Shown one piece after another: positions 26,323 through 34,971 of a DNA stretch of 64,000 nucleotides. Origin of the DNA: Rufibacter roseolus (GTDB taxonomy: Bacteria > Bacteroidota > Bacteroidia > Cytophagales > Hymenobacteraceae); NCBI RefSeq assembly GCF_017916365.1, contig NZ_JAFMSU010000001.1, positions 496,001-560,000 of the forward strand. The letters run 5' to 3'. How positions within the stretch are numbered: position 1 is the first letter of the stretch; each line of letters begins with the position of its first letter. The notes below the pieces were generated by a model. The model made no database searches. It was not told the DNA's origin and was given only the letters and a program-made list of their open reading frames with translations. The translations under genes and the position numbers were made by a program.

Positions 26323-27375
26323 ATGGATTCACTCACGCACGCTGCTTTGGGCGCCTGCCTCGGCGAGATCATGCTCTCCAGAAAGCTGGGGAAGCGGGCT
26401 TTGCTTTATGGCGCGGTGGCCCAGAACCTCCCCGATATGGATGTGGTAGCGGCGCTGTGGCTGCATCCCTCAGAAAACCTGCTAGTACACCGCGGGTTCA
26501 CCCATTCCTTTTTCTTCGGGTTGCTTTTGGCGGTTCTGCTCACGTATTTAGCGGGTAAGTGGCACCGGAGCAGCGGGGTACGGTGGCAGCAGTTCTTCCT
26601 GTTTTTTGTGGTGCAGATAATTGCCCATGATCTGCTGGATACCTGTAACGCCTACGGCACCGGATTGCTGGAGCCGTTCAGTCACCAGCGGTTCTCTTTT
26701 CACCTGCTGTACGTAGCAGATCCGTTCTTCACCATTTGGCCTGTGGCGGCTTTGGTTGCGTTGTTGATTCTCAAGAATCCTTTGCCGGTAAGAAAACGAT
26801 GGGCTTTGGTGGGCTTGCTGCCTGCGGGGCTGTACCTGCTGTATGCAGTGGTAAACAAATCGGTCATCCAGGAGGGGATAGAAGCTTCTTTGGCCAAAAG
26901 ACAAGTGCCGCATACGAGCCTCATGGTCACGCCTACACCGTTCAATAACTGGCTGTGGTACGCCGTGGCCACTACCGATAGTGGTTATTACGTGGGCCAT
27001 CGGTCTGTTTTCGCGCCGGATGATTATGCCACGGATTTCAGGTTTTTCCCAAAAAATGAGGCACTGCTGACTTCGGCGGTAAGTCCGGAGGAAGTGCAGG
27101 AGTTGAAACGGTTTTCCGCCGGCTATTACACTGCCGAGCGCTGGAATGATACGCTGGTGTTCAATGTGCTGCGGTACGGGCAGATCCTGGGCTGGCAAAA
27201 CCCCGATGCCCGCTTCACGTTCCATTATTTCTTGAGCCCCCCAGGAGTGGACAATAAACTGGTCATGCAGCGCGGCCGGGTGAAGGGCTGGACCAGAGAA
27301 ACCCTGCAGCAGATGTATTGGGCTATCTTCAGGGTGCCGGAGGAAAGACATCGGGTGAAGCCCAGAAAGCAATAA
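26323..27375 (+). CDS. YdjM-type membrane-bound metal-dependent hydrolase (DUF457)
   Basis: About 350 residues from the ATG at 26323 (MDSLTHAALGACLG); the earlier TTG adds a non-conserved leader. Conserved DUF457 residues are visible: LTHA, NLPDMDV and HRGFTHSFFFG in the first 70 residues, then membrane segments (FLFFVVQIIAHDLLD, ALVALLILKNP). It is thought to bind metal through His/Asp; the substrate is unproven. The soluble C-terminal ~140 residues are not assigned. Confidence 0.85.
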   Translation: MDSLTHAALGACLGEIMLSRKLGKRALLYGAVAQNLPDMDVVAALWLHPSENLLVHRGFTHSFFFGLLLAVLLTYLAGKWHRSSGVRWQQFFLFFVVQIIAHDLLDTCNAYGTGLLEPFSHQRFSFHLLYVADPFFTIWPVAALVALLILKNPLPVRKRWALVGLLPAGLYLLYAVVNKSVIQEGIEASLAKRQVPHTSLMVTPTPFNNWLWYAVATTDSGYYVGHRSVFAPDDYATDFRFFPKNEALLTSAVSPEEVQELKRFSAGYYTAERWNDTLVFNVLRYGQILGWQNPDARFTFHYFLSPPGVDNKLVMQRGRVKGWTRETLQQMYWAIFRVPEERHRVKPRKQ

Positions 27376-27475
27376 ACAACCAGCAAAGCGCTTCTTTTGG
27401 GGTTGTGGGGCGAAAGCGTACGCTATGGTGGATTTGCGCTTAAATTTCCATAAACAAACCTGAAACATAGATTCT

Positions 27476-28948
27476 GTGGCGTACCTCCTGAACAGCGTAG
27501 ATTGGTTATTGATCTGGAACATCGTCTACTTTACGGTGGTGGCTCTGGTGTGCCTGCGCATTATCTATGACACGGGCTCCACGTCTAAAACGCTGGCCTA
27601 TCTGCTGTTCACCATCTTTGTGCCGTTTGTAGGCATCATCATCTACTTCTCCTTCGGGATCAACTACAAGAAGCGCCGGATCTACAGCAAGAAGCTGGTG
27701 AAAGATGAGATTTTCCTGCAGAAGCTGGAGCACCGCGTGGAAACTTACTCAGCGGAAACGCTGGCGGCCAGCAACACCCAGGTGCAAGGCTACCGGGAAC
27801 TGGTGAAGCTCCTGCTCAACGACGGGCTTAGTCCGCTCACCGGCGGAAACCGGGTGAAGCTGCTGCTGAATGGCGAAGAGAAATTCCCCGAGGTGCTGCA
27901 GGCGATGCGGGAGGCCCGGCACCACATCCATCTGGAGTATTACATCATTGAAGACGACGTCATCGGAAACCAGATCAAAGACCTCCTCATCCAGAAGGCG
28001 CAGGAAGGCGTGCAGGTGCGGTTCATCTATGACGATTATGGCAGCCGGTCTATCCGGAAGAAATACGTGGCCGAGTTGCGGGCCGCAGGCGTGGAGGCTT
28101 TCCCTTTCCATAGGGTGCGTTTCCTGCTGCTGGCCAACCGCCTGAACTACCGTAACCACCGTAAGATCATTCTGGTAGACGCCAAAATCGCGTTTGTGGG
28201 CGGCATCAACGTAGCCGATCGTTACATCAACCATCCCGGGGAAAGCAAACGGTTGTACTGGCGGGATACCCACCTGCGTATTGACGGTCCGGGTATCTAC
28301 TACCTGCAGTACCTTTTCTTCTGCGACTGGAACTTTGCCTCGGGACAGATGCTGCCGCCGCACCGGAGGTATTTCCTGACCCCGCCGCTCCCAGATGGCC
28401 ATGCGCCCGTGCAGATAGCCGCCAGCGGCCCAGATTCGCCTATGCCCACTATTCTATTCTCCTTGTTGCAGGCCATCTACCTGGCCCAGGAAGAAGTGCT
28501 CATTACCACGCCCTACTTTATTCCCGGTGAAGGCATTCTGCAGGCACTCACGGTGGCGGCGCTGGGTGGCGTTAAAGTGAAACTGCTGGTGCCGGGCATC
28601 TCAGACTCGGCCCTGGTGAACGCGGCGGCCTGGTCTTACTATGACGATATGCTCCATGCCGGGGTGGAGATTTACCTGTACCAGAAAGGCTTTATCCATT
28701 CTAAAACCACGGTGATTGACGGCACCGTGAGCATGGTGGGCACCGCCAACATGGACAACCGCAGCTTTGAGCTGAATTTTGAGGTGAACGCCGTGGTCTA
28801 TGATACCGATCTCTCCCAGCAGCTCCGCGGCATCTTTTACCGGGACCTGGAGCACGCCACCAAAATAGACCTGGAAGCCTGGAGGCAAAGACCCCGCCTG
28901 AAACAGCTCTTCGAGAAACTCGCCCGCCTACTCTCGCCGCTGCTTTAG
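27476..28948 (+). CDS. cls: Cardiolipin synthase
   Basis: 490 residues from a GTG. Two N-terminal transmembrane helices (WNIVYFTVVALVCLRIIYD, FTIFVPFVGIIIYFSFG) precede two phospholipase D HKD motifs: NHRKIILVDAKIAFVGG and HSKTTVIDGTVSMVGTANMD. It joins phosphatidylglycerol molecules to cardiolipin in the inner membrane. Length agrees with ClsA-type enzymes. Confidence 0.94.
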   Translation: MAYLLNSVDWLLIWNIVYFTVVALVCLRIIYDTGSTSKTLAYLLFTIFVPFVGIIIYFSFGINYKKRRIYSKKLVKDEIFLQKLEHRVETYSAETLAASNTQVQGYRELVKLLLNDGLSPLTGGNRVKLLLNGEEKFPEVLQAMREARHHIHLEYYIIEDDVIGNQIKDLLIQKAQEGVQVRFIYDDYGSRSIRKKYVAELRAAGVEAFPFHRVRFLLLANRLNYRNHRKIILVDAKIAFVGGINVADRYINHPGESKRLYWRDTHLRIDGPGIYYLQYLFFCDWNFASGQMLPPHRRYFLTPPLPDGHAPVQIAASGPDSPMPTILFSLLQAIYLAQEEVLITTPYFIPGEGILQALTVAALGGVKVKLLVPGISDSALVNAAAWSYYDDMLHAGVEIYLYQKGFIHSKTTVIDGTVSMVGTANMDNRSFELNFEVNAVVYDTDLSQQLRGIFYRDLEHATKIDLEAWRQRPRLKQLFEKLARLLSPLL

Positions 28949-29052
28949 AAGGAGGAGGTTGGAAAATATCAGTTCCTAGTAGTACTAATACTGAAGATTA
29001 GATTAAGCTAAACTTGGAATGAAACAGTCATGCGCAAAAAGCTCATTCCTCG

Positions 29053-29124
29053 GTCTGTCCCCTGACAGACGGAAATAACAAACCGAAAACAGGCGGATAT
29101 TGGATTGGCCTGTCCCTAACAGGC
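29053..29124. repeat. Pair of related mini-hairpins
   Basis: GTCTGTC-ccct-GACAGAC and GCCTGT-cccta-ACAGGC: the stems differ by paired substitutions while the CCCT loop is kept. Confidence 0.45.
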
Positions 29125-29181
29125 TAAGGTAAAGCAGGAGGTTTAGGGCCACGGCATCAGCAAAGCTGGTTTAAGGGGGCA

Positions 29182-29237
29182 CTCTACGGAAGTTTTAAAC
29201 TTCCGGCTATGGTAGGTTCAAGTCACAGACTCGAACC
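29182..29237 (-). repeat. Multi-hairpin module, copy 3 (inverted)
   Basis: On the minus strand: GGTTCGAGTC-tgt-GACTTGAACC, TACCA, CGGAAGTT-taa-AACTTCCG. Against copies 1 and 2 the second stem carries a C-G to A-T pair exchange. The third hairpin is not preserved. Confidence 0.7.
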
Positions 29238-29286
29238 AGGTACTTTACAGAATATACCAATGATTTGGCTTTTCCTTCGGTAGTAT

Positions 29287-29331
29287 AAATTTCCCTCTGG
29301 GAGGGGCAGGGGGTAGGTTCCCCCTTGGGAA
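29287..29331. repeat. CCCCTCC/GGAGGGG-type repeat, copy 3
   Basis: TTTCCCTCTGGGAGGGGC followed by AGGGGGTAGG and CCCCCTTGGG. Same relative order to the hairpin module as in the other two loci, read on the minus strand. Confidence 0.5.
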
Positions 29332-29377
29332 GCAGTTCTACCAGCAGTCTCCTCTATACCTCGCAGAACGGCGGCTC

Positions 29378-29416
29378 CCGTTTTACTCCGGTTTTGGAAA
29401 AACAGCATTGAAACAG
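29378..29416. repeat. 40 bp palindrome family, copy 12
   Basis: CCGTTTTACTCCGGTTTT, GGAAAAA, CAGCATTGAAACAG. Ends 1 bp before the stop of the leftward thioesterase gene. Confidence 0.6.
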
Positions 29417-29417
29417 A

Positions 29418-29993
29418 CTACAGCTCAAACCCCAGCTGGCATCGTTGCCCTAGTAGGGCCGTAATGTTCTGGCGCAGTTCCAGGTTGGTCTTAATCTCTT
29501 TGAATTCCTGTTCAGAACGGGTCTTGATTTCTTTCCGTTGGATGGCCTCAATAAAGCGGCGGGCGTCATCCGGGGTTTCCAGGAGCAGGCCCGGCACCTG
29601 GGCTGGCTTGTCGTCCTCACCTTTGGCCACCATGGTGAAGTATGAGGTATTGGTGTGCTTCATAAACCCAGATTTCACGTTCTCGGCCACTACTTTAATG
29701 CCCACCATGAGCGAGGTTTTGCCCACGTAGTTCACCGAGGCCATGAGGCTCACTAGCTCACCTACTTCCACGGGTTGCAGGAAATGGACGCCGTCTACCG
29801 TCACGGTAACGCAATAGTTGCCCGCGTGCTTGGCGGCGCAAGCATAGGCTACCTTGTCCATAAGCGAAAGCAGAATACCCCCATGGATCTTACCGCCGAA
29901 GTTGGCGTAGCTGGGGATCATCAACTCGGTGAGCGTGGTACGGGAATGGGAAACCGGGCGGAATAAATCTGGTTCAAGTCTGGGTTGCTGCAT
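29418..29993 (-). CDS. Acyl-CoA thioesterase, hotdog fold
   Basis: 191 residues from the ATG at 29991-29993 (MQQPRLEPDLFRPVSHSRTT). Core hotdog motif YANFGGKIHGGILLSLMDKVAYACA followed by VTVDGVHFLQPVEVGELV is that of YciA/BACH-type acyl-CoA hydrolases, which free CoA from cytoplasmic acyl-CoA. The ORF is open further upstream to a TTG at 30104, but that extension is the translation of a palindromic repeat and is not conserved-looking. Confidence 0.9.
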   Translation of the reverse strand: MQQPRLEPDLFRPVSHSRTTLTELMIPSYANFGGKIHGGILLSLMDKVAYACAAKHAGNYCVTVTVDGVHFLQPVEVGELVSLMASVNYVGKTSLMVGIKVVAENVKSGFMKHTNTSYFTMVAKGEDDKPAQVPGLLLETPDDARRFIEAIQRKEIKTRSEQEFKEIKTNLELRQNITALLGQRCQLGFEL

Positions 29994-29994
29994 G

Positions 29995-30035
29995 CCCGTT
30001 TCTACGCTGTTTTTAGAAAAAGTGTCTAAAACGGG
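29995..30035. repeat. 40 bp palindrome family, copy 13, at a start codon
   Basis: CCCGTTTCTACGCTGTTTTT then AGAAAAAGTGTCTAAAACGGG. Lies one base from the thioesterase ATG, so it would form a hairpin in the ribosome-binding region. Confidence 0.65.
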
Positions 30036-30119
30036 AAACCTGCTTATCCTCTGTTTTGCCAGAAAATTACAGAGAGGGAGGAGTGTTTTGCTTTCTAATT
30101 GCAATGAGCGCTCAAGCAG

Positions 30120-30458
30120 TTAGCGCCAAGTATTATTGCTATAGAGTAGTAATAGCATAAAAAAGGCAAAATGTAATCCCACCAAACCTATGAAGGTGCT
30201 CTTGAAGCGGGATGTACCCAGAGTTAAGTCAATCAAAAATCCGTAGATGGGATATTGAAGTAGGCCTAAACCAATGATAAGGAATTCCATATCCATTGCT
30301 TCGGAGGCTGTGAATACCATTACAATTGATGCCCAGGGAAATAGAAAAAACGCTGGTCCATACCAACCATGACCTCCGCCCGCAGAGAAAACAGCCATTA
30401 TCAGGAGCAATGGCGTTAACAGGGAAAGGGTAAATGCCCACCTGTGTCTTGAGGTCAT
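30120..30458 (-). CDS. Small membrane protein, unrecognised
   Basis: 112 residues with four hydrophobic segments (WAFTLSLLTPLLLIMAVFSAGG, YGPAFFLFPWASIVMVFTA, FLIIGLGLLQYPIYGFLI, LVGLHFAFFMLLLLY). No known family recognised. It follows DUF721 by 35 bp on the same strand and is more A/T-rich than its neighbours, which may mean recent acquisition. It may be an orphan. Confidence 0.6.
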   Translation of the reverse strand: MTSRHRWAFTLSLLTPLLLIMAVFSAGGGHGWYGPAFFLFPWASIVMVFTASEAMDMEFLIIGLGLLQYPIYGFLIDLTLGTSRFKSTFIGLVGLHFAFFMLLLLYSNNTWR

Positions 30459-30493
30459 ACGTCAGAAATGACGAATTTCAGTAGTTTGAATGC

Positions 30494-30820
30494 CTACAGG
30501 AAGATGACATCATCAACCACCTGCTCGCCCATTTCAATGTTGATCAAGGCCATCACTTTCCCCCGGGCCATGTTCAGTTCATGCTTAAGCGGGGCTGAGG
30601 AAAGGCGCACGTACAGTTTGCGGTTGCGCACAAATACCTCCTGCGTTTTCATGGAGATGGCTTTGCCCATGATCTTTTCCCAGGAGCTCACCAGCTGCAC
30701 CTCGTTTAGTTTTCCGTTCAGTTTATAGGCTTTGAGCATGGCATCAATACTGTCTTTCAGGGAGATAGTATCGGCTTTGCGCATGAACGGGTTTCTGGGA
30801 TTAAGCGGACGCAGGGACAT
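30494..30820 (-). CDS. DUF721 (DciA-like) protein
   Basis: 108 residues of the DUF721 family: SLKDSIDAMLKAYKLNGKLNEVQLVSSWEKIMGKAISMKT and LYVRLSSAPLKHELNMAR. The family includes DciA, the loader/operator of replicative helicase in bacteria lacking DnaC; that role is inferred here. It lies downstream of recF on the same strand, a conserved neighbourhood in Bacteroidota, although 375 bp with repeats separates them here. Confidence 0.85.
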   Translation of the reverse strand: MSLRPLNPRNPFMRKADTISLKDSIDAMLKAYKLNGKLNEVQLVSSWEKIMGKAISMKTQEVFVRNRKLYVRLSSAPLKHELNMARGKVMALINIEMGEQVVDDVIFL

Positions 30821-31195
30821 AGGAGGCTCTTTTAAGGTGTTGCTACGGCGCTAAATTACTCTAATCTCAAGCGTTTCGGTGAGGTTTGGCCAGATGAATT
30901 TACCCACTCGGTTATCCCCAAATCAACCTCAGTTATACACCTGCTATTTACAGACTGTTTTACAGAAAACACCCTCAAAGCACCTCCTCCTGATACGAGA
31001 GTTCTTTTCTTTTTACGGTAGTGAGGACAGATTTATTTAGGAGGAAAGAACATTACCGCTGGCGCGAGCGTCCCGCTCGTGTCCACACGCACAGCAGAGT
31101 TACTTTTGTTGCTCAACTAGTAATAAATAGAAATACGTGCGGACACGAGCGGGACGCTCGCGCCAGCGGCACAAGAACCAACTGGCAACTAATAA
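30821..31195. other. Gap between recF and DUF721 carrying a REP pair
   Basis: 375 bp, with a half-palindrome (30953-30980) and two inverted REP-like units (31056-31086, 31136-31169). An ORF through it is only repeat. Confidence 0.65.
31056..31169. repeat. REP-like inverted pair 1
   Basis: Units CCGCTGGCGCGAGCGTCCCG... (31056-31086) and its reverse complement (31136-31169), ~50 bp apart. Each unit contains a CGAGCG-tcc-CGCTCG hairpin. The arrangement is BIME-like. Confidence 0.8.
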
Positions 31196-32311
31196 CTACT
31201 CTTCGTCTTCAATCGTCACCGCAGTTCCTTCAGAGATTCTGAAACGGCGAATGTTATTGGACAGGGGCTGCAGGATTTTGTCGGTGCGCTCCAGGTGGGT
31301 ATCAGTGAGGAAGATCTGCCCGAAGGTGTTGTTGGCCACCAGTTGCATGAGCTGCGTGATGCGTTTCTCGTCCAGGCGGTCAAAGATATCGTCTAGGAGC
31401 AAAAGCGGTTTCTGGCTGTTTTTTGAAGAAAGCACCTCAAACTGGGCCAGCTTCAAAGCAATGACATAACTCTTCTGCTGCCCCTGCGACCCAAAGTTCT
31501 TCACGCTGCGGCTGTCCATCAAAAATACGAAATCGTCTTTATGCGGGCCCACGGTGGTGCGCTGCAGGAGTAGGTCTTTGCGGTGGCTTTGGTCCAGCAG
31601 GTAGGCGTAGTTCTGCCGGATTAACTGGCTTTGGTACCCGAGGGTCACCACTTCATGCGAGTCTGAGAGGTGCTGGTAGTGGCGCTGGAAGACGGGCTCA
31701 AACGTTTCCAGGAAAGCGGCCCGCCTGATACTCAGCTCGGTGCCCAGGGGCATGATCTGCTCATCCAGAATCTGTAGGTACTCCTTATCTACGTAGCTTT
31801 TCTCATAGAACTGCTTCAGAAGCGAGTTGCGCTGCTTTAGAATATAGGTGTATTGGATGAGTAGGTCCAGGTAAGAATGGTCCAGCTGGGCCATGAGCGA
31901 GTCAAAGAACTTGCGGCGCTCCTCGCTGCCTTCCCTGATCAGGTCCGTGTCATACGGCGAGATCAACACCACCGGGAACTTGCCCACGTGCTCGCTCACC
32001 CGCTCGTAAGGCGCTTTGTTTAAGGTGATAATCTTTTTCTGGCCCGTCTTTAAATAACACTGAACCGCACTTATTTTCTCTTCGGTTTTAAACCGGCCTC
32101 GTACAATGAAATACTCCTCGCCCTCTTTGATGTTCTGCAGGTCTGAGGAGGTGAAGGCGCTTTTGGTGAGCGACAGATAGTGGATGGCGTCCAGCAGGTT
32201 GGTTTTGCCGCTGCCGTTGTCGCCAATGAAACAGTTGATGTGCGAAGAAAAAGGCAGGGTGGCTTCCTCGTAATTCTTGAAGTGCAGTACGTGTAGATTT
32301 TCGAGGAGCAT
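31196..32311 (-). CDS. recF: DNA replication and repair protein RecF
   Basis: 371 residues. ATP-binding SMC-like protein that loads RecA at gapped DNA. Walker A is GDNGSGKTNL near residue 30, the signature region SQGQQKSYVIALKLAQ and Walker B LLLLDDIFDRLDEKR near residue 320. N-terminal MLLENLHVLHFKNYEEATL is characteristic. Divergent from pdhA. Confidence 0.96.
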   Translation of the reverse strand: MLLENLHVLHFKNYEEATLPFSSHINCFIGDNGSGKTNLLDAIHYLSLTKSAFTSSDLQNIKEGEEYFIVRGRFKTEEKISAVQCYLKTGQKKIITLNKAPYERVSEHVGKFPVVLISPYDTDLIREGSEERRKFFDSLMAQLDHSYLDLLIQYTYILKQRNSLLKQFYEKSYVDKEYLQILDEQIMPLGTELSIRRAAFLETFEPVFQRHYQHLSDSHEVVTLGYQSQLIRQNYAYLLDQSHRKDLLLQRTTVGPHKDDFVFLMDSRSVKNFGSQGQQKSYVIALKLAQFEVLSSKNSQKPLLLLDDIFDRLDEKRITQLMQLVANNTFGQIFLTDTHLERTDKILQPLSNNIRRFRISEGTAVTIEDEE

Positions 32312-32315
32312 GAAC

Positions 32316-32342
32316 TTGTTTACAGATTTTTACTTAATTTCG
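32316..32342 (+). promoter_or_regulatory. Candidate pdhA promoter
   Basis: TTG at 32316-32318, 16 bp spacer, TAATTTCG at 32335-32342 (one mismatch to TAnnTTTG). Leaves a ~100 nt leader. Confidence 0.35.
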
Positions 32343-32450
32343 CATGTTTAGAATACCTTACGGAACCGAGTCCAGGCTACATCTACCTTGATAAAGCTTT
32401 TGGCGAGGTCTCAATATTTTTGACTTAACCCTTACCAATACAAATACAGT

Positions 32451-33497
32451 ATGGCAGAGACGAAAGCAGCGAAGACGAAAGATGCGAACAAGGCAAAGGT
32501 AAACGCTGCCCCAGCATTTTCAAAAGAGACCTACTTGCGCTGGTATGAGATGATGCAGCTCATGCGCAAATTTGAGGAGAAAGCCGGTCAGTTATACGGC
32601 CAGCAGAAAATCAAAGGTTTCTGTCACCTTTACATCGGGCAGGAAGCCTGTGCGGCCGGTGCCATCACCGCCCTCACCAAAGACGATAAATGGATCACCG
32701 CGTACCGCGACCACGCCCACCCGCTTGGGTTAGGAACTTCTCCTAACGCTGTGATGGCCGAGTTGTACGCCAAAGCCACTGGTTGCTCTAAAGGCAAAGG
32801 CGGTTCCATGCACATTTTCGATAAAGAAGTAAACTTCGTAGGCGGTCACGGTATTGTGGGTGCCCAGGTTCCGCTTGGTGCTGGTCTGGCCTTCGCTGAG
32901 AAATACAACAAGACCGGTAACGTTGCCATCACCTACATGGGTGACGGTGCCGTTCGTCAAGGTGCCCTGCACGAGGCCTTCAACATGGCCATGCTGTGGA
33001 AACTGCCCGTTATCTTTGTGGTGGAGAACAACGGTTACGCCATGGGTACCTCGGTACAGCGTACGTCTAATGTGACCGAGCTGTACAAACTGGGTCTGTC
33101 TTATGACATGCCGTCTGAGCCCGTGAACGCCATGCGTTGCGAGGATGTGCACGAAGCCGTAGCCCGCGCCGCTGAGCGTGCCCGCGCCGGTGAAGGCCCA
33201 ACCTTCCTGGAGTTCCGCACTTACCGTTACAAAGGTCACTCTATGTCTGACCCGGCTAAGTACCGCACCAAAGAAGAACTGGAAAGCTACCGTAACCAGG
33301 ACCCCATTGAGAGCGTGCGCTACACCATCCTGGAAAACAACTTCGCCACGGAGCAGGAACTGGAAGAGATTGATAATAAGATCAAGGCCCAGGTGCAGGA
33401 ATCTGTGGAGTTCGCCGAGAAATCTCCTTATCCAGCCCCCGAGGAATTGTACACCGATATCTACGTAGAGAAAGACTATCCTTACGTGATGGACTAA
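32451..33497 (+). CDS. pdhA: Pyruvate dehydrogenase E1 component, alpha subunit
   Basis: 348 residues. Thiamine-diphosphate-dependent decarboxylase subunit of the complex making acetyl-CoA. TPP motif GDGAVRQGALHEAFN...VVENN at about 165-195; regulatory-loop region RYKGHSMSDPAKYRTKEE. A charged N-terminal tail MAETKAAKTKDANKAK precedes the fold. The beta subunit and E2 genes are not adjacent, so the complex is encoded at split loci, common in this phylum. Confidence 0.94.
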   Translation: MAETKAAKTKDANKAKVNAAPAFSKETYLRWYEMMQLMRKFEEKAGQLYGQQKIKGFCHLYIGQEACAAGAITALTKDDKWITAYRDHAHPLGLGTSPNAVMAELYAKATGCSKGKGGSMHIFDKEVNFVGGHGIVGAQVPLGAGLAFAEKYNKTGNVAITYMGDGAVRQGALHEAFNMAMLWKLPVIFVVENNGYAMGTSVQRTSNVTELYKLGLSYDMPSEPVNAMRCEDVHEAVARAAERARAGEGPTFLEFRTYRYKGHSMSDPAKYRTKEELESYRNQDPIESVRYTILENNFATEQELEEIDNKIKAQVQESVEFAEKSPYPAPEELYTDIYVEKDYPYVMD

Positions 33498-33592
33498 AAA
33501 ACCAGGGCCGTGGGAACCTGAGCTAACAATTTGTGGTTCAACGGGCAGGGCTTTTTCAAGAACAGCATCTAAATCCTTTTTTATAATTACTG

Positions 33593-34297
33593 ATGTCAAA
33601 TAACACAATTAAGCGAGAAGGCGAATTCGAGCTATTAGAAAACCCGGATGCGCTGGCTGACCGGTTGTTGAAGTCGGAGAGTTATGTGGAGCGTCACAAA
33701 AACCTGTTCATCGGGATTTTTGTAGCCATTGCTGCCGCTGTGGTTGGAGGGTTCCTGTATTACCAGAACCAGCAGACCAAAAACCAGGAAGCATTGGCGG
33801 CCATGTTCCAGGCCGAATACTATTTAGAAGCTGATTCCCTGAGCAAAGCCCTGAACGGCGATGGCCAAAACGACGGTTTCAAAGCCGTAGCTGATGAGTA
33901 CGGCAGCACCAAGGCTGGTAAACTGGCTAACTTCTACGCGGGTGTTGTTTCTCTTAAGCAAGGCAAATATCAGGAGGCTCTGAACTACCTGGAGGAATTT
34001 AAGTCTGATGACCTTCTGCTGCAGGCCCGCGCCTACAGTCTGCAAGGCGATGCCAACCTGGAACTAGGTAAAAAAGAAGAGGCTGCTGCCCTGTACAAGA
34101 AAGCCGCTGAGCACAAAGCCAACGACTTCTTCTCTCCGCAGTACCTCATGAAAGCTGCCGTGGCTCACGAAGCCGCGAACCAGTACGCCGAGGCTATAGA
34201 AGTGTATGACCGCGTGATCAATGACTACCCGTTAAGCCCAGAGGTAAACGAGGCCAAGAAATACAAGGCCCGTGCCGAGGGATTAGCTAAGAAATAA
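33593..34297 (+). CDS. YfgM-like tetratricopeptide repeat protein
   Basis: 234 residues. A cytoplasmic N-terminus, one transmembrane helix (NLFIGIFVAIAAAVVGGFLYY, about 37-57), then TPR repeats (KLANFYAGVVSLKQGKYQEALNYL, ARAYSLQGDANLELGKKEEAA, PQYLMKAAVAHEAANQYAEAIEVYD). Layout matches YfgM/Tol-Pal-type periplasmic scaffolds. It lies ahead of ribH, an arrangement seen in relatives; the partner is unknown. Confidence 0.85.
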   Translation: MSNNTIKREGEFELLENPDALADRLLKSESYVERHKNLFIGIFVAIAAAVVGGFLYYQNQQTKNQEALAAMFQAEYYLEADSLSKALNGDGQNDGFKAVADEYGSTKAGKLANFYAGVVSLKQGKYQEALNYLEEFKSDDLLLQARAYSLQGDANLELGKKEEAAALYKKAAEHKANDFFSPQYLMKAAVAHEAANQYAEAIEVYDRVINDYPLSPEVNEAKKYKARAEGLAKK

Positions 34298-34320
34298 GGC
34301 TCCTTAGAGTTAAATAAGAA

Positions 34321-34365
34321 CAGAGCGGCTGCTGAAAATAAATTCGGCAGCCGCTCTGTTTTTTT
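34321..34365 (+). terminator. Terminator after the YfgM-like gene
   Basis: CAGAGCGGCTGC / GCAGCCGCTCTG perfect 12 bp stem, 14 nt loop, seven Ts. Confidence 0.9.
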
Positions 34366-34381
34366 ATGCAAATTTGCGTAG

Positions 34382-34423
34382 AACCGTTTCTGGGCTGTTT
34401 TTGGCGAAAAAGGCCTAAACCGC
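34382..34423. repeat. 40 bp palindrome family, copy 14
   Basis: ACCGTTTCTGGGCTGTTTTT, GGCGAAAAAGGCCTAAACCGC. Downstream of a terminator and 42 bp upstream of ribH. Confidence 0.65.
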
Positions 34424-34464
34424 AAAGTCCAGAGATACCAACGCTCCCTTAAATTTCCTTAAAG

Positions 34465-34947
34465 ATGGCAAGCGCCCTTAAAAACCTTAGTGAGTATAAC
34501 TCAGATAACCTCCCGGATATTTCAGGCAAGAAGTTTGGCCTGGTAGTGGCCGAGTGGAACAAAGAAATCACCGACACCTTGTGCAAAGGTGCCTACGAGA
34601 CGCTGCTGCAGCACGGTGCTAAGCCCGAGAACATTTACCGCAACACCGTGCCCGGTTCCTTTGAACTGACCCTTGGCGCCCAATTTCTGGCCCAGAGCAA
34701 CGAGATAGACGCGGTCATCGCCTTAGGGGTAGTCATCAAAGGTGAAACCAAACACGATGATTATATCTGCCACGCCGTAGCCCAGGGACTCACGCAGGTA
34801 GGCCTCAAGTTCAACAAACCCGTAATCTTTGGGTTGGTTACCACCAATGATGAGCAGCAGGCCTGGGACCGCGCCGGTGGCAAGCACGGGAACAAAGGCG
34901 TGGAAGCCGCGGCTACCGCCATCCAGATGCTGAATTGGGTTAACTAA
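34465..34947 (+). CDS. ribH: 6,7-dimethyl-8-ribityllumazine synthase
   Basis: 160 residues. Makes lumazine from the pyrimidinedione and butanone phosphate in the penultimate step of riboflavin synthesis. Visible: VVAEWNKEITDTLCKGA, VPGSFELTLGAQFLA, ALGVVIKGETKHDDYI and catalytic/phosphate region NDEQQAWDRAGGKHGNKG. No riboswitch was seen upstream; other rib genes are not nearby. Confidence 0.95.
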   Translation: MASALKNLSEYNSDNLPDISGKKFGLVVAEWNKEITDTLCKGAYETLLQHGAKPENIYRNTVPGSFELTLGAQFLAQSNEIDAVIALGVVIKGETKHDDYICHAVAQGLTQVGLKFNKPVIFGLVTTNDEQQAWDRAGGKHGNKGVEAAATAIQMLNWVN

Positions 34948-34971
34948 AACATTTTGTGCTAAACGTTTAAA

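Larger units (their letters stand above)
28949..29377. other. Hairpin-rich gap between cls and the thioesterase
   Basis: Holds two small hairpins with CCCT loops (29053-29070 and 29108-29124), an inverted triple-hairpin module copy (29182-29237) and a C-rich/G-rich repeat (29287-29331). No gene is seen. Confidence 0.65.

Noticed and set aside
26548-27522. Leftward ORF of 324 codons opposite the YdjM-type gene
   Set aside because: No family motif; the rightward frame has clear DUF457 motifs and neighbours on the same strand.
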